Positions 28,059 to 36,250 of a stretch of DNA of 64,000 bases are shown in pieces (position 1 is the first letter of the stretch; every line of letters starts with the position of its first letter). This stretch comes from an uncultured Erysipelotrichaceae bacterium (GTDB taxonomy: Bacteria; Bacillota_I; Bacilli_A; Erysipelotrichales; Erysipelotrichaceae). The DNA lies in assembly GCA_903789495.1 (NCBI GenBank), contig CAIFEQ010000001.1:26439-90438 (forward strand). The letters are read 5' to 3'. Made by a program: the position numbers and the translations under genes. A model generated the notes under the pieces. It did not search any database. It was not told where the DNA came from and saw only the letters and a program-made list of their open reading frames with translations.

Positions 28059-28479
28059 TTTTTCACAATGTGGGGGGACATCAAGAGCCGCAGCCAGACA
28101 CGGCACACATGAAGAGAAGAACAGAAAGTGCACCATAGGAAGGACAGACATCAGGCAAGCCAAGACGGAAGCCACAGGCAGAAGGAAGCTGAACAGAGGA
28201 TGTGCCGTAGCAGGGAAGCAGTCAACAATGGCAGAAAGGCCAGAAGAAACAGCAGAGGTACGATTGAAAGGAAAAATATTTACGGTGTTCAGTTGCATGT
28301 TTTTCAAACTGCGAGTGAAGAATTAATTGAATAGCGTAATAGACAGCCTGACAAGATGGATAATATACGCGGTTTGATCCGTGCAGACACGAAGAAACAG
28401 GGCATTCCTACCAACGAATGACAGAATTATGCACATGTTGCACAGCATTTTAGGACACAGAAATGCCGAATAATGGTTT
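28059..28479 (+). pseudogene. degenerate reading frame, T-poor region
   Basis: One plus-strand frame (GTG at 28128, running to 28479) reads as protein-like sequence but is cut by an in-frame TGA at 28110-28112, a TAG at 28332-28334 and a TGA shortly before 28425. Pieces such as ERKNIYGVQLHVFQTASEEL and MDNIRGLIRADTKKQGIPTNE look coding. The stretch 28080-28270 is strikingly poor in T on the plus strand. It may be a dead gene, a structured RNA, or simply non-coding sequence next to the origin. No family is recognised. Confidence 0.3.
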
Positions 28480-28584
28480 AGTTATGCGGTTTATGGCGAT
28501 TTGTGCAAAATGTGCATTTTTATATAGCCCTATATAAGAAATTAAATTCTGAGAACGGCTATATATTTTTGCACATTTTGCACA
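28430..28584. other. candidate replication origin with iterons
   Basis: Three related 15-mers: TGCACATGTTGCACA (28430-28444), TGTGCAAAATGTGCA (28502-28516) and TGCACATTTTGCACA (28570-28584). The second and third are exact inverted copies; the first differs at one base. Each holds two TGTGCA units 9 bp apart. A 53-bp very AT-rich stretch lies between the second and third. The site is directly downstream of the helicase gene, where satellite pri-rep origins usually lie. Confidence 0.65.
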
Positions 28585-28592
28585 GTTACTTA

Positions 28593-30080
28593 TCAATAAC
28601 AGTATTCACGCATCGTTTCTTCTGTTGCGTCCCATCCGCGAACCACATTGCGACATGTTTTGCCATTGATAGTTCCCGTCTCTGATAACATTCTGCGTGT
28701 TCTAAGTTCATCAAGAAAATTGCCTTTACTGTCTATTCCGAATGAGTTCTTTTCACACCATCGCTTGTAGTATTTGTAAGCCTCTTTTGCTGTGATTGAG
28801 CAATCCGCATCCTTTTTCATACATTCATCGAAGAAGTTTTGAATTTTATCCATAGAGTTCTGATAATCAATCGTAGAGATCATAACCGCTTCAGGTTCCT
28901 GCAGTCCGATTTCCCTGTATTTCTCAAGTCCTTCTAACATCCAATTCAGAACCGCTGTGCGTATTTCATCAGAAGCAAGTTTAGTTTTTAAATGTGAATC
29001 CTGTTCGCTTCGTTCAAAATGATGCGGAAATTCAATCACGCGGATGCGGTCAGACTGAAACACAGAACGATCAGAGCAGACCGGAAGATAATTTGTGTTA
29101 AACCAAAGAACGAAACGCGGTATAAACTCAAATAGGTTTTCACCGAGAAAGCGGCAAGATATAGCATCTCTTCCTGTAATACTTTTTAACAGAGATGAAT
29201 CAAGCAGCATTCGGCGTGGAATTTCCACACAGTCAACGAAGCGGACACCCCGCAAGCGTGCTAATTCAGGCGTAGGACTAGAGGAATTTTTGTTTCTTTC
29301 AGCGAGCACCTCAGGCGCCATAGATGCGGAATATGAGCCATACACAGATTTCAATGTTGATATAAATGTGCTTTTCCCGTTACGCGAACTAGGGCCATAG
29401 CAGAAATAGCACTGTTCTTCACACGCATTACCAAGAAGGGAATAACCCGCGATCCGCTGAAGGTAAGAGATTTTCTCTTTATCCCCTTCCATAATTTCAT
29501 CAAGGAAGTTCAGCCATGTTTCCGACCTGGCATCCGGCAGATAATCGGCATCAGCACATAACGTTAACATATCATTTGCTGTATGCTCTCTTAGTTCCCC
29601 TGTCTGCAAATCCATTGTTCCGTTCTTCAGGTTCAGAATGTTTGAATCATGATCAAGATCATCGTTTGAACAATAAATGAATGAGGCGGCATCCTTAATC
29701 ATAGTCCACCGATTCCCGCGATCAGACAAACGAAGAACCTGTTTTTGAAAGGCTTTCTGTTCATCGTTCAGCTTATCAGGTAAGCAATCAGATAAATAAA
29801 CTAATAAGCCTCTTTGCACAAGCATTCCGATGTTATTAATTGCAACATCCGAAACATCTTTTTCCCATATGCAGCCGTTGTAAATGTACCAATTCTTTGA
29901 AGTAACATTGTAGCGGCAATATGGTTCGATGATTTCAGCAAATATCTTTGCTACAGATATGTCATCCATTACAGACAACTCATTGTTATTAATCGGATCA
30001 ATCTCATGCAGTTTATCTATTACACATCCAATTTCTCCGTATTGCATCGGACTGTTTTCTGAGATGCTCTCGCATATCAT
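28593..30080 (-). CDS. phage/plasmid primase-helicase, D5_N and SF3 helicase domains
   Basis: A 495-residue replication helicase. An N-terminal D5_N-like region (WYIYNGCIWEKD, then SNILNLKNGTMDLQTGELREH) precedes a superfamily 3 helicase core with Walker A GPSSRNGKS (229-237), Walker B around VRFVDCVEIPRRML, and a sensor-type Asn in LWFNTNYLP. It likely opens the iteron origin next to its 3' end and unwinds for element replication. AGGAGGTGAAGGAAC precedes the ATG. It overlaps the primase gene by 68 bases. Integrity suggests the element can replicate. Confidence 0.93.
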   Translation of the reverse strand: MICESISENSPMQYGEIGCVIDKLHEIDPINNNELSVMDDISVAKIFAEIIEPYCRYNVTSKNWYIYNGCIWEKDVSDVAINNIGMLVQRGLLVYLSDCLPDKLNDEQKAFQKQVLRLSDRGNRWTMIKDAASFIYCSNDDLDHDSNILNLKNGTMDLQTGELREHTANDMLTLCADADYLPDARSETWLNFLDEIMEGDKEKISYLQRIAGYSLLGNACEEQCYFCYGPSSRNGKSTFISTLKSVYGSYSASMAPEVLAERNKNSSSPTPELARLRGVRFVDCVEIPRRMLLDSSLLKSITGRDAISCRFLGENLFEFIPRFVLWFNTNYLPVCSDRSVFQSDRIRVIEFPHHFERSEQDSHLKTKLASDEIRTAVLNWMLEGLEKYREIGLQEPEAVMISTIDYQNSMDKIQNFFDECMKKDADCSITAKEAYKYYKRWCEKNSFGIDSKGNFLDELRTRRMLSETGTINGKTCRNVVRGWDATEETMREYCY

Positions 30081-30972
30081 GTTCCTTCACCTCCTCCCTG
30101 TTCCTTTTCCATTCCTGAAAAGTACATGTGCAGCCAGCAATAGCTTTCATAATAGTTAATTCGGCATAGGTCTGTTCACCGTGTTTTTGATCCCATTTAG
30201 TGCGCATTAATGCAGACGTTCTGAATATCCTGTCAATAGCCGCCGGCTCACGTTCACACCAATATGCGAGCATTCCACACAGCCACAGATCCGCTTCAGA
30301 CTGTGAAGGGAACCATTCTTTCCATGCTTCCGTTTTGCTGTATATTGCGGCAAATTTCGCGTTCTTCATGGCATGCCTGATAATTTCCCTGTCCGATAAA
30401 TTTAACGGCTCAGAGGGCCTGTAAACGGCCACAGGAGCATTGCGTTTCTGCTTTCCGTATTTCTCAAGCAGATAATCAACGGCTGCCTGATTCTCTGTGA
30501 TTTCAGCGCGGACAAAGGGCTTTCCTGTCATGGCTATATACCTGCCTTCTGAATAGCCCTCAATCCCTGTTTTGAATGACCTCTGCAGGGCACCAAGCGT
30601 GAACACGTGCAGACCTGTGCCTGACTGAGAATATTCAATATAAGTTCTGCCGCCGAATAAATGAATCACCTGTGCCGTCTCTTCATTGACTGTGCCGTTA
30701 TTGATACAGTGATCGAGATCAAACACGCACACACCAAGAGAACGAGACAGCGCGACACCCACACCATTAAACCGTTCACCTGAGGAATGAAGCACCTGCA
30801 TTGCCTCTTCAAAGCATGCCCATGTTGCCGGATCAGTGCTTGATGCTCTTTTTGACGGATTCCTGACACAGTAAGGAATCTTTGTCTGTCTTTCCTTCTT
30901 TGTCTCAAGCCGCCACAGCACCCAGCATTTCCGGCTTGTCAGGTATGACGGAAAGAACAGTGCGTCATTCAT
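30013..30972 (-). CDS. PrimPol-type (archaeo-eukaryotic) DNA primase
   Basis: A 319-residue protein with the AEP/PrimPol catalytic motif FDLDH (84-88) and the later YSQSGTGLHVFTLG block that carries the catalytic His. The rest is a helical C-terminal region (SEADLWLCGMLAYWCEREPAAIDRIFR) seen in phage primase-polymerases. It should prime element replication together with the adjacent SF3 helicase. The ATG at 30972 overlaps the end of the upstream winged-helix gene (ATGAATGA), pointing to translational coupling. A longer reading from a TTG at 30996 is less likely. Confidence 0.88.
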   Translation of the reverse strand: MNDALFFPSYLTSRKCWVLWRLETKKERQTKIPYCVRNPSKRASSTDPATWACFEEAMQVLHSSGERFNGVGVALSRSLGVCVFDLDHCINNGTVNEETAQVIHLFGGRTYIEYSQSGTGLHVFTLGALQRSFKTGIEGYSEGRYIAMTGKPFVRAEITENQAAVDYLLEKYGKQKRNAPVAVYRPSEPLNLSDREIIRHAMKNAKFAAIYSKTEAWKEWFPSQSEADLWLCGMLAYWCEREPAAIDRIFRTSALMRTKWDQKHGEQTYAELTIMKAIAGCTCTFQEWKRNREEVKEHDMREHLRKQSDAIRRNWMCNR

Positions 30973-31378
30973 GATTCTGTTTCTCGCGTTTCTCAAGATA
31001 CCGTAACGCGGGTTCTATGCATTTCTGCGTTGTGTCTGTTCCTAACTGTCCCGTGTTGCAATAGCTCTGCAGTTCTTCAATGTTTGCGGGATAGTAATAT
31101 CCGTATGTATCATCAGCCACAATGAAGCCATGCAAACGAGCAGATAGCACTAAATCACGAACCGCACGTTCATACATGCCCAGTGCTCCTGCTACAGTCG
31201 GCATGCTCACCGCATTCTCTTTACCTACGGGCAATAAACGAAAGAATTTATAAAGTGCCGAATCTTTTCTATGTGAGAGCATCCAATATGAGAAGCCTTC
31301 AGGATGACCTGTAAAGTACTTATCAACATTAAGTTCTCGACACATTACCTCAATTTCAGAATCAAGCATCTTTTTCAC
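30965..31378 (-). CDS. winged-helix DNA-binding protein of the element
   Basis: A 137-residue protein. The middle (VSMPTVAGALGMYERAVRDLVLSARLHGFIVADDTYGYYYP) fits a winged helix with a recognition helix and a wing hairpin; proteins of this shape often precede phage primase genes and act in replication control or origin binding. There is no direct match I can name. It overlaps the excisionase-like gene by 17 bases and the primase by 8, so it belongs to the leftward operon. Confidence 0.75.
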   Translation of the reverse strand: MKKMLDSEIEVMCRELNVDKYFTGHPEGFSYWMLSHRKDSALYKFFRLLPVGKENAVSMPTVAGALGMYERAVRDLVLSARLHGFIVADDTYGYYYPANIEELQSYCNTGQLGTDTTQKCIEPALRYLEKREKQNHE

Positions 31379-31586
31379 TATCCTTTTCTGCGTTACTGCC
31401 GGTATTCAAATATTCAATGAATTTAGGGTAGTTGATCAGATATTTGCTGCCTGCCTTCACATAGACAATTTGATTTCTGATGCAGAGTTTTCTGATAAAG
31501 TCATATGAACAACCTGTTCTGCGAGACGCTTCTTTGATTGTTACCATCAAGGGTTCAAAAGAAGTTGTAATTCTATCAACCATCAT
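31362..31586 (-). CDS. excisionase-like (AlpA/MerR-type HTH) protein
   Basis: A 74-residue protein with MVTIKEASRRTGCSYDFIRKLCIRNQIVYVKAGSKYLIN, the helix-turn-helix plus wing of excisionase-family proteins, which bend DNA at att sites or activate satellite genes. GGAGG precedes the ATG. Four bases overlap the Cro-like gene. Likely roles are excision with the integrase or activation of the replication operon. Confidence 0.82.
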   Translation of the reverse strand: MMVDRITTSFEPLMVTIKEASRRTGCSYDFIRKLCIRNQIVYVKAGSKYLINYPKFIEYLNTGSNAEKDSEKDA

Positions 31587-31765
31587 TCAGCCCTCCGTTT
31601 TGCTTCTTCGTGAATCAAAGCGACAATACGGTCCTGTTCTATTTCTGATAGTTCATGGCGTAACTTGCGGTACATTGAGTTTTCTGAGATGTTTAATAAA
31701 TCTGCAAGTTGCCATTGTGTTATATGTGCTTTCTTTAACTCGCGCCTAATGCGTTCATTTTTCAT
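31583..31765 (-). CDS. Cro-like HTH regulator
   Basis: A 60-residue protein (MKNERIRRELKKAHITQWQLADLLNISENSMYRKLRHEL...) with a compact HTH resembling Cro/CI or phage-type repressors. AGGAG precedes the ATG at 31765; an upstream start at 31789 lacks a good site. It is the first gene of the leftward replication operon, divergent from the repressor. It probably turns the lysogenic state off. Confidence 0.8.
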   Translation of the reverse strand: MKNERIRRELKKAHITQWQLADLLNISENSMYRKLRHELSEIEQDRIVALIHEEAKRRAE

Positions 31766-31811
31766 AATTTTTCTCCTATTGATTTCCACAGGCCCTATGG
31801 ATATACTCAGT

Positions 31812-31877
31812 ATAGTAATGAATGATGATGATTAGAAGTGATAAATAAGCGGCTTAAATGCTATCATTCATTACTAT
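31812..31877. promoter_or_regulatory. operator pair between divergent regulators
   Basis: A perfect 15-bp inverted repeat: ATAGTAATGAATGAT (31812-31826) and ATCATTCATTACTAT (31863-31877), 36 bp apart. It lies between the Cro-like gene and the repressor gene. The two arms probably bind repressor or Cro and control both promoters, perhaps with looping. Confidence 0.75.
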
Positions 31878-31894
31878 TTAGTTAGGAGGCAAAT

Positions 31895-32476
31895 ATGAGG
31901 CGTAACCCTGAATTTGATACTGACCGCATGAGAAAAGCAATAAAAATTCGAAAATACAGTAATGCGCAAGTGGGAAGATTACTGTTTGATTCGAACTACG
32001 CGGACCCTAGATTAGGTTTTCAGAATTACTTACATCAAGGACGCATGCCTGCTTATCGGTTAGAAAAAGTTGGCAAAATATTGGATGTTGCTCCTGAATG
32101 GCTATCCGGCAGCAGAGATTTTGACTCATCATTTAATCTCAAAGATAAAAATGGAAAGCTGATAGAAATACCGCCTTACGATTTTTATAGAAAATTTGAC
32201 TCTGCATTCGGGCAAAGTTACGAAGGATATAACGGTATAAAATTCATTTTATCTTATGTTAATCTCCCAGATTGTGTTGATGCTGATACATACTCTGTAA
32301 TAGCTAGGCAACTGATGCTTAAAAAGAATAATGTGCAGTTCAAAAAAGATTTACAGGCCTTCATTATTCAATGGGGAAAAGAAAAGGCTCAGCAGGAAGA
32401 AGAAGAATATTCAAGATTATTAGAAGAGGAACATAAGAAATACCCTCACGGAAGAGGAAATAATGGCAAGCATTGA
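31895..32476 (+). CDS. element repressor (HTH domain), hypothetical CI-like
   Basis: A 193-residue protein starting MRRNPEFDTDRMRKAIKIRKYSNAQVGRLLFDS. The N-terminal 75 residues fit a lambda-type HTH (RLEKVGKILDVAPEWLSGS is typical of the last helices). The rest is not a recognised peptidase or sensor domain and ends in a Glu-rich helix. TTAGGAGG precedes the ATG. It is divergent to the Cro-like gene and overlaps the integrase gene by 14 bases. No LexA-like Ala-Gly cleavage site and Ser-Lys dyad is apparent, so induction may need an anti-repressor. Confidence 0.8.
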   Translation: MRRNPEFDTDRMRKAIKIRKYSNAQVGRLLFDSNYADPRLGFQNYLHQGRMPAYRLEKVGKILDVAPEWLSGSRDFDSSFNLKDKNGKLIEIPPYDFYRKFDSAFGQSYEGYNGIKFILSYVNLPDCVDADTYSVIARQLMLKKNNVQFKKDLQAFIIQWGKEKAQQEEEEYSRLLEEEHKKYPHGRGNNGKH

Positions 32477-33809
32477 GAAAAGAGGAACATCATACCGCAT
32501 CACAGTTTCAACGGGGTTCAATTCTAACGGAGATAGGTTAAAGGTCTATACTACGTTCCACCCCACAGCAAAGACGGAAAAACAGCAATACAAAGAAGCA
32601 CAGGATTATGCAAACGATTTTGAACGACAAGTAAAAGAAGGCAAATATCTGTCAGGCAAAAAGATCACATTTAAAGAATTTGTGGATCAATGGCGTGAGA
32701 ACTGGGCTGTAGATCACCTTACACAATCACAGGTAGAACAATATCAAACAACATTGAATAACCGCGTTATCCCTTCTTTAGGACATTTAAAAATTTCGAA
32801 GATCACGCCTCTGCGGTGCCAGAGCCTTGTAAAGTCATGGATTAATGATGGTTTAGCACCTAAGACAGTTAGAAGAGATTTCAGTGTTATGAACAGCGTG
32901 TTCAAGTTTGCATATAGGATGAATATCATTCAGGAAAATCCTTGTGACCGCTGCGAACTCCCTAAAATCAAAAGAAACAACGATTTACGTTATTTCACAT
33001 TGGATCAGGCAAAGCGATTCCTGGCAGCCTTTGATATGACATACACTACTACTCACAAAGCACACAAACGTGTTTTAAAAGAAACAGGGGAAACCTATTA
33101 TGTGCCGGAATATATAGAGACACATACTATCCCGACACAATTCAAAGCGTATTTCTATCTTGCTATTTATGGAGGATTCCGCAGAGGGGAACTATTAGCG
33201 CTCACATGGAAAGATATTGATTTTAAAGAGCATACTGTGTCTATAAACAAGGCCATTGCCCTGACAAAAGAAGGAATGATTATTAAATCGCCTAAGACAG
33301 AAGCCGGATATAGAACCGTCATGCTACCTGATGTATGCTTCTATGTGCTTGATGAATGGAAACAGAAAGAAAAGGCGCTCAGAAAGTCATTAGGCGCCGA
33401 TTGGAAGGGCAGCAAGGATAAAGATTTTGATCAGAACCATTTATTCATTCAATCGGACGGCTCACTGATGTATAGTGATACGCCTTATCTCAGATTCAAG
33501 CAGATCCTTAATATGTATAACCGCCAGATTGAGCAAGAGATAACCGCTGTGAACAATGATGAATCACTCACAGAAGAACAAAAGAAAGCACAGACAGAGG
33601 CGCTCAAAGAGCAAAAACTTCCTAATATCCGTCTGCATGACCTGAGACACACAAGCGCAACGCTCCTATTATCAGAAGGCGCAGACATCGAAACGGTATC
33701 CCACAGGCTAGGGCATTCAAAGGCATCCGTTACTCTTGATGTTTACGGACACGCGCTTGAAACAAAGGATAAATCCGCATCAGAAATTCTTAACAGATTA
33801 TTGGGATAA
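32463..33809 (+). CDS. tyrosine integrase
   Basis: A 448-residue site-specific recombinase. The N-terminal arm-binding domain (residues 1-60) and SAM-like core-binding domain (about 67-170) precede the catalytic domain. Catalytic residues visible: Arg240 (GGFRRGELLAL), His392 and Arg395 (HDLRH), His418 (LGHSKASVTLD) and Tyr428 (DVYGH). A long insertion (about 295-385) with a coiled segment is present. It catalyses integration at the tRNA-Thr 3' end and probably excision. It is translated from an overlap with the repressor gene. Confidence 0.95.
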   Translation: MASIEKRGTSYRITVSTGFNSNGDRLKVYTTFHPTAKTEKQQYKEAQDYANDFERQVKEGKYLSGKKITFKEFVDQWRENWAVDHLTQSQVEQYQTTLNNRVIPSLGHLKISKITPLRCQSLVKSWINDGLAPKTVRRDFSVMNSVFKFAYRMNIIQENPCDRCELPKIKRNNDLRYFTLDQAKRFLAAFDMTYTTTHKAHKRVLKETGETYYVPEYIETHTIPTQFKAYFYLAIYGGFRRGELLALTWKDIDFKEHTVSINKAIALTKEGMIIKSPKTEAGYRTVMLPDVCFYVLDEWKQKEKALRKSLGADWKGSKDKDFDQNHLFIQSDGSLMYSDTPYLRFKQILNMYNRQIEQEITAVNNDESLTEEQKKAQTEALKEQKLPNIRLHDLRHTSATLLLSEGADIETVSHRLGHSKASVTLDVYGHALETKDKSASEILNRLLG

Positions 33810-33824
33810 CATGTTTTGAATTAT

Positions 33825-33861
33825 GGGGACATTTTGGAGACACAATTCAGGCACTGTCCCC
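33825..33861 (+). repeat. integrase arm-type sites, right end
   Basis: GGGGACA (33825-33831) and GGAGACA (33836-33842), 11 bp apart, plus an inverted TGTCCCC (33855-33861). Same as the left pair at 27859-27876. No gene is seen from here to attR. Confidence 0.65.
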
Positions 33862-33982
33862 ACAAATTAGGATTAGACAGAAAACGAAAGAAAAAATATA
33901 AGCATCAAAATTGCGCTTAAATACAGGATATACAGGACGTTATAAAAACGAACACAATGAAAAGAAAAGTAAAAATGTGGCG

Positions 33983-34033
33983 TTCGTAATGAGTAGGTCG
34001 TAGGTTCGATTCCCATAACTGGCACCATCAGCA
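33983..34033 (+). repeat. attR: 51-bp direct repeat of tRNA-Thr 3' half
   Basis: Identical to 27717-27767. It holds only the 3' part of the tRNA gene, so no tRNA is made from it. The host terminator follows. Confidence 0.95.
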
Positions 34034-34039
34034 GAAAAT

Positions 34040-34072
34040 GCCTGGTCAGAGAATTCTCTGCCAGGCTTTTTT
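34040..34072 (+). terminator. original tRNA-Thr terminator, displaced
   Basis: GCCTGG (34040-34045) with CCAGGC (34061-34066), enclosing the palindrome CAGAGAATTCTCTG, then six Ts. It lies directly after attR and must have ended the tRNA transcript before insertion. Confidence 0.8.
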
Positions 34073-34110
34073 CTGCCCCTGAGGGGGACTTGTTACGAAG
34101 TCTTGCTGGT

Positions 34111-34407
34111 TCAGTTCCGGATGGTAAACTTCAGAATCTCCGGGTTGCCTTCGGCCGCCCGCATCTGCCGGATCACATCACTCTTCAGGCTGTCAAATGT
34201 GCCCACATAGTCGCTGCCTTCGGCAGCGGGACCGCTTGCATACAGCACATCGCTGTTCAGTTTCCTGCCATGATGATCATAGACATCCTGCGTCGGCTTC
34301 ATTTCAAACGTCAGTCCGTTCAGGCCGCACTTCAGTAGAATGGGATGATCTTTTGTAAATTCCCGGCCGTTCTCATCGTACAAGTCACGATACAACATGT
34401 TGAACAC
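34111..34407 (-). CDS. hypothetical 98-residue protein
   Basis: A small, charged protein (MFNMLYRDLYDENGREFTK...) with no helix spanning the membrane and no known motif. AGGAAAG lies before the GTG at 34407; an ATG at 34398 is an alternative start. A good promoter (TTGCCG-17-TATAAA) precedes it, which supports a real gene. The end PEILKFTIRN is compact. I do not recognise the family. Confidence 0.65.
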   Translation of the reverse strand: MFNMLYRDLYDENGREFTKDHPILLKCGLNGLTFEMKPTQDVYDHHGRKLNSDVLYASGPAAEGSDYVGTFDSLKSDVIRQMRAAEGNPEILKFTIRN

Positions 34408-34447
34408 CCGCTTTCCTGGAATCTCTCTGGATTCCTCTTACACCTTC

Positions 34448-34476
34448 TTTATAACGGACTTTACAGACCCCGGCAA
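34448..34476 (-). promoter_or_regulatory. promoter of the 98-residue gene
   Basis: TTGCCG (34471-34476), a 17-bp spacer and TATAAA (34448-34453) on the minus strand. Confidence 0.6.
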
Positions 34477-34765
34477 TACACATTCGGGACTTTATGTATA
34501 CGCTTTCAGAAATTCACACAAAATAGCGGTAATTCAGCCGTTTTCTGCCCCTTTCTGCTGCCATTTTTCCCGCTGCCGGATACAGGTTTCAGCGCTCCGG
34601 ACCGTATCCTGCAGCACAGCATCCCATGCAGCCGCATCAAGGCTCAGCTTTGTGAAAGGGAAGAGAGTTTCGTGAAGAAAGGAAACGCCGGCAATCCCTG
34701 CCTGACACTGTCTATCTGCCTTCTCTGGTTAACAGATCACCTTTCATCACGATGGTTTACGGTCA

Positions 34766-34795
34766 GATAAAAACGCTTCCCTTTCAGAAAGCGTT
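34766..34795 (-). terminator. pyk terminator
   Basis: AACGCTT (minus strand, 34795-34789) pairs with AAGCGTT (34778-34772), followed by TTTTATC. Confidence 0.7.
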
Positions 34796-34804
34796 GATAT
34801 GAAC

Positions 34805-36250
34805 TTATTTGACCTTGATGATCTTCATCATGTTGGCAGAGCCTTCCCCGGTAGGATAGCCGGCCGACAGGATGATCAGCTGACCTGGCTTGACGCCGTA
34901 TTCCTTGGCAAACAGGCAGGCCAGATCATCATCGTTGGTCATGGTATTCTGTACGTCGGAGAAAATCGGGATGACGCCCCAGAAGTCCAGCAGTCTGCGC
35001 TGCGTATCATGAGTGAAGGTAATGGCCAGAATCGGCACGCAGGGACGGAACTTGGAAATGCGGCGGGCCGTCGTTCCGGCCTGGGTGAAGACGACCACAG
35101 CCCCGACATTGTCCAGCGTCTGAGAAGCATCCGAGATGGCGATGCCGACGGCATCCTGCACCGTACGGTTGCCGGACTGCTTGGCTTTATCCAGAATGTC
35201 CCGGTAAGGCAGGATCTTCTCTGCCTCCTCGACGATCGTGCTCATCATCTCACAGGCTTCTACCGGATACTCGCCAGAGGCTGTTTCGGCACTGAGCATG
35301 ACACAGTCCGTGCCGTCCAGCACCGCGTTGCACACGTCCGAGGCCTCCGCGCGCGTGCAGCGGGGATTGTGTGTCATGGAGTCCAGCATATGCGTGGCGG
35401 TGACAACCGGCTTGCCCATACGGTTCGCGACAGAGATGATATGTTTCTGGTACACCGGCACCAGCTGAGTGGGAATTTCCACGCCCAGATCCCCGCGTGC
35501 CACCATGACGCCGTCGGCAGCTTCCAGAATGGATTCCAGGTTATCATAACCTTCCTGATTTTCAATCTTGGCAATGATATTGATCTTCGGCTTTCCCTCT
35601 TCAATCAGAATCTTGCGGATGGCATGGACATCCGAAGCCCGGCGCACGAAGGAAGCGGAGATGAAGTCCACATCGTTCTGACAGCCGAAGCGCAGGTCAC
35701 TCTCGTCTTTTTCGGAAAGGAACGGCATCGACAGCTTGACACCAGGCACATTGCATCCCTTGTGCGAGCTGATCGGACCGCTGACCTCCACGCGGCACTT
35801 GAACACACTGCCGTCGTTTTCCAGCACCGTCAGCTTCATTTTGCCGTCATTGATCAGGATACAGTCATTGGGCCGCAGATCATCGAACAGCTCCGGACAT
35901 TCGATATGGAAACGCTCATGAGTGCCCTCGATGTTCGCTTTTTCGACGTAGACAATCTCTCCCTTTTTATATTGCTCGGTATCGTTCTTGAAGGTGCCCA
36001 GGCGGATTTCCGGGCCCTTGGTATCCAGACAGATGGCCAGATTGATGCCGCTTTCGTCTGATACCTTGCGGATGCGCTTGATGCGTTCCAGATGTTCTTC
36101 ATGCGTACCGTGCGAGAAGTTCAGACGGGCGATGTTCATGCCTGCCAGGGCGAGCTTGGTGATCATTTCCTCCGATTCAGAAGAAGGTCCGATGGTGCAT
36201 ATGATTTTGGTTTTCTTAAATAAATGCGTATCCGTAATCCATTCATCCAT
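34805..36250 (-). CDS. pyk: pyruvate kinase
   Basis: Last step of glycolysis: PEP plus ADP gives pyruvate and ATP. The 481-residue product has KIICTIGPSS, RLNFSHG, the active-site Lys/Glu region IIAKIENQEGYDN, and MVARGDLGVEIP. The length matches the short form without the extra PEP-utilising C-terminal domain that some Bacillus enzymes carry. AAGGGAAG precedes the ATG. pfkA would be expected just upstream in many Firmicutes; only a possible remnant is found. Confidence 0.98.
   Translation of the reverse strand: MDEWITDTHLFKKTKIICTIGPSSESEEMITKLALAGMNIARLNFSHGTHEEHLERIKRIRKVSDESGINLAICLDTKGPEIRLGTFKNDTEQYKKGEIVYVEKANIEGTHERFHIECPELFDDLRPNDCILINDGKMKLTVLENDGSVFKCRVEVSGPISSHKGCNVPGVKLSMPFLSEKDESDLRFGCQNDVDFISASFVRRASDVHAIRKILIEEGKPKINIIAKIENQEGYDNLESILEAADGVMVARGDLGVEIPTQLVPVYQKHIISVANRMGKPVVTATHMLDSMTHNPRCTRAEASDVCNAVLDGTDCVMLSAETASGEYPVEACEMMSTIVEEAEKILPYRDILDKAKQSGNRTVQDAVGIAISDASQTLDNVGAVVVFTQAGTTARRISKFRPCVPILAITFTHDTQRRLLDFWGVIPIFSDVQNTMTNDDDLACLFAKEYGVKPGQLIILSAGYPTGEGSANMMKIIKVK

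Larger units (their letters stand above)
27717..34033. mobile_element. minimal integrative element in tRNA-Thr (phage-satellite-like)
   Basis: A 6.3-kb element bounded by 51-bp direct repeats and clearly more AT-rich than its surroundings. Rightward: repressor and tyrosine integrase. Leftward: Cro-like, excisionase-like, winged-helix, PrimPol-type primase and D5/SF3 helicase genes, then a candidate iteron origin. The order (int, divergent repressor/xis, pri-rep, ori) resembles phage-inducible islands and satellites, but no terminase, capsid-interference, relaxase or cargo gene is seen. It may be a stripped satellite or an integrative plasmid. Its genes all look intact, so it may still move. 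Confidence 0.9.
34408..34804. other. intergenic stretch
   Basis: Contains the promoter of the 98-residue gene (34448-34476) and the pyk terminator (34766-34795). Between them I see no convincing gene or structured RNA. Confidence 0.6.

Noticed and set aside
27760-34034. CRISPR array or defence genes within the insert
   Set aside because: No regularly spaced repeats longer than the arm sites and iterons, and no nuclease, toxin or Cas-like protein among the genes.
34345-34770. Plus-strand frames of 90-140 codons
   Set aside because: No ribosome binding site, they overlap a better supported minus-strand gene with its own promoter, and no motif is seen.
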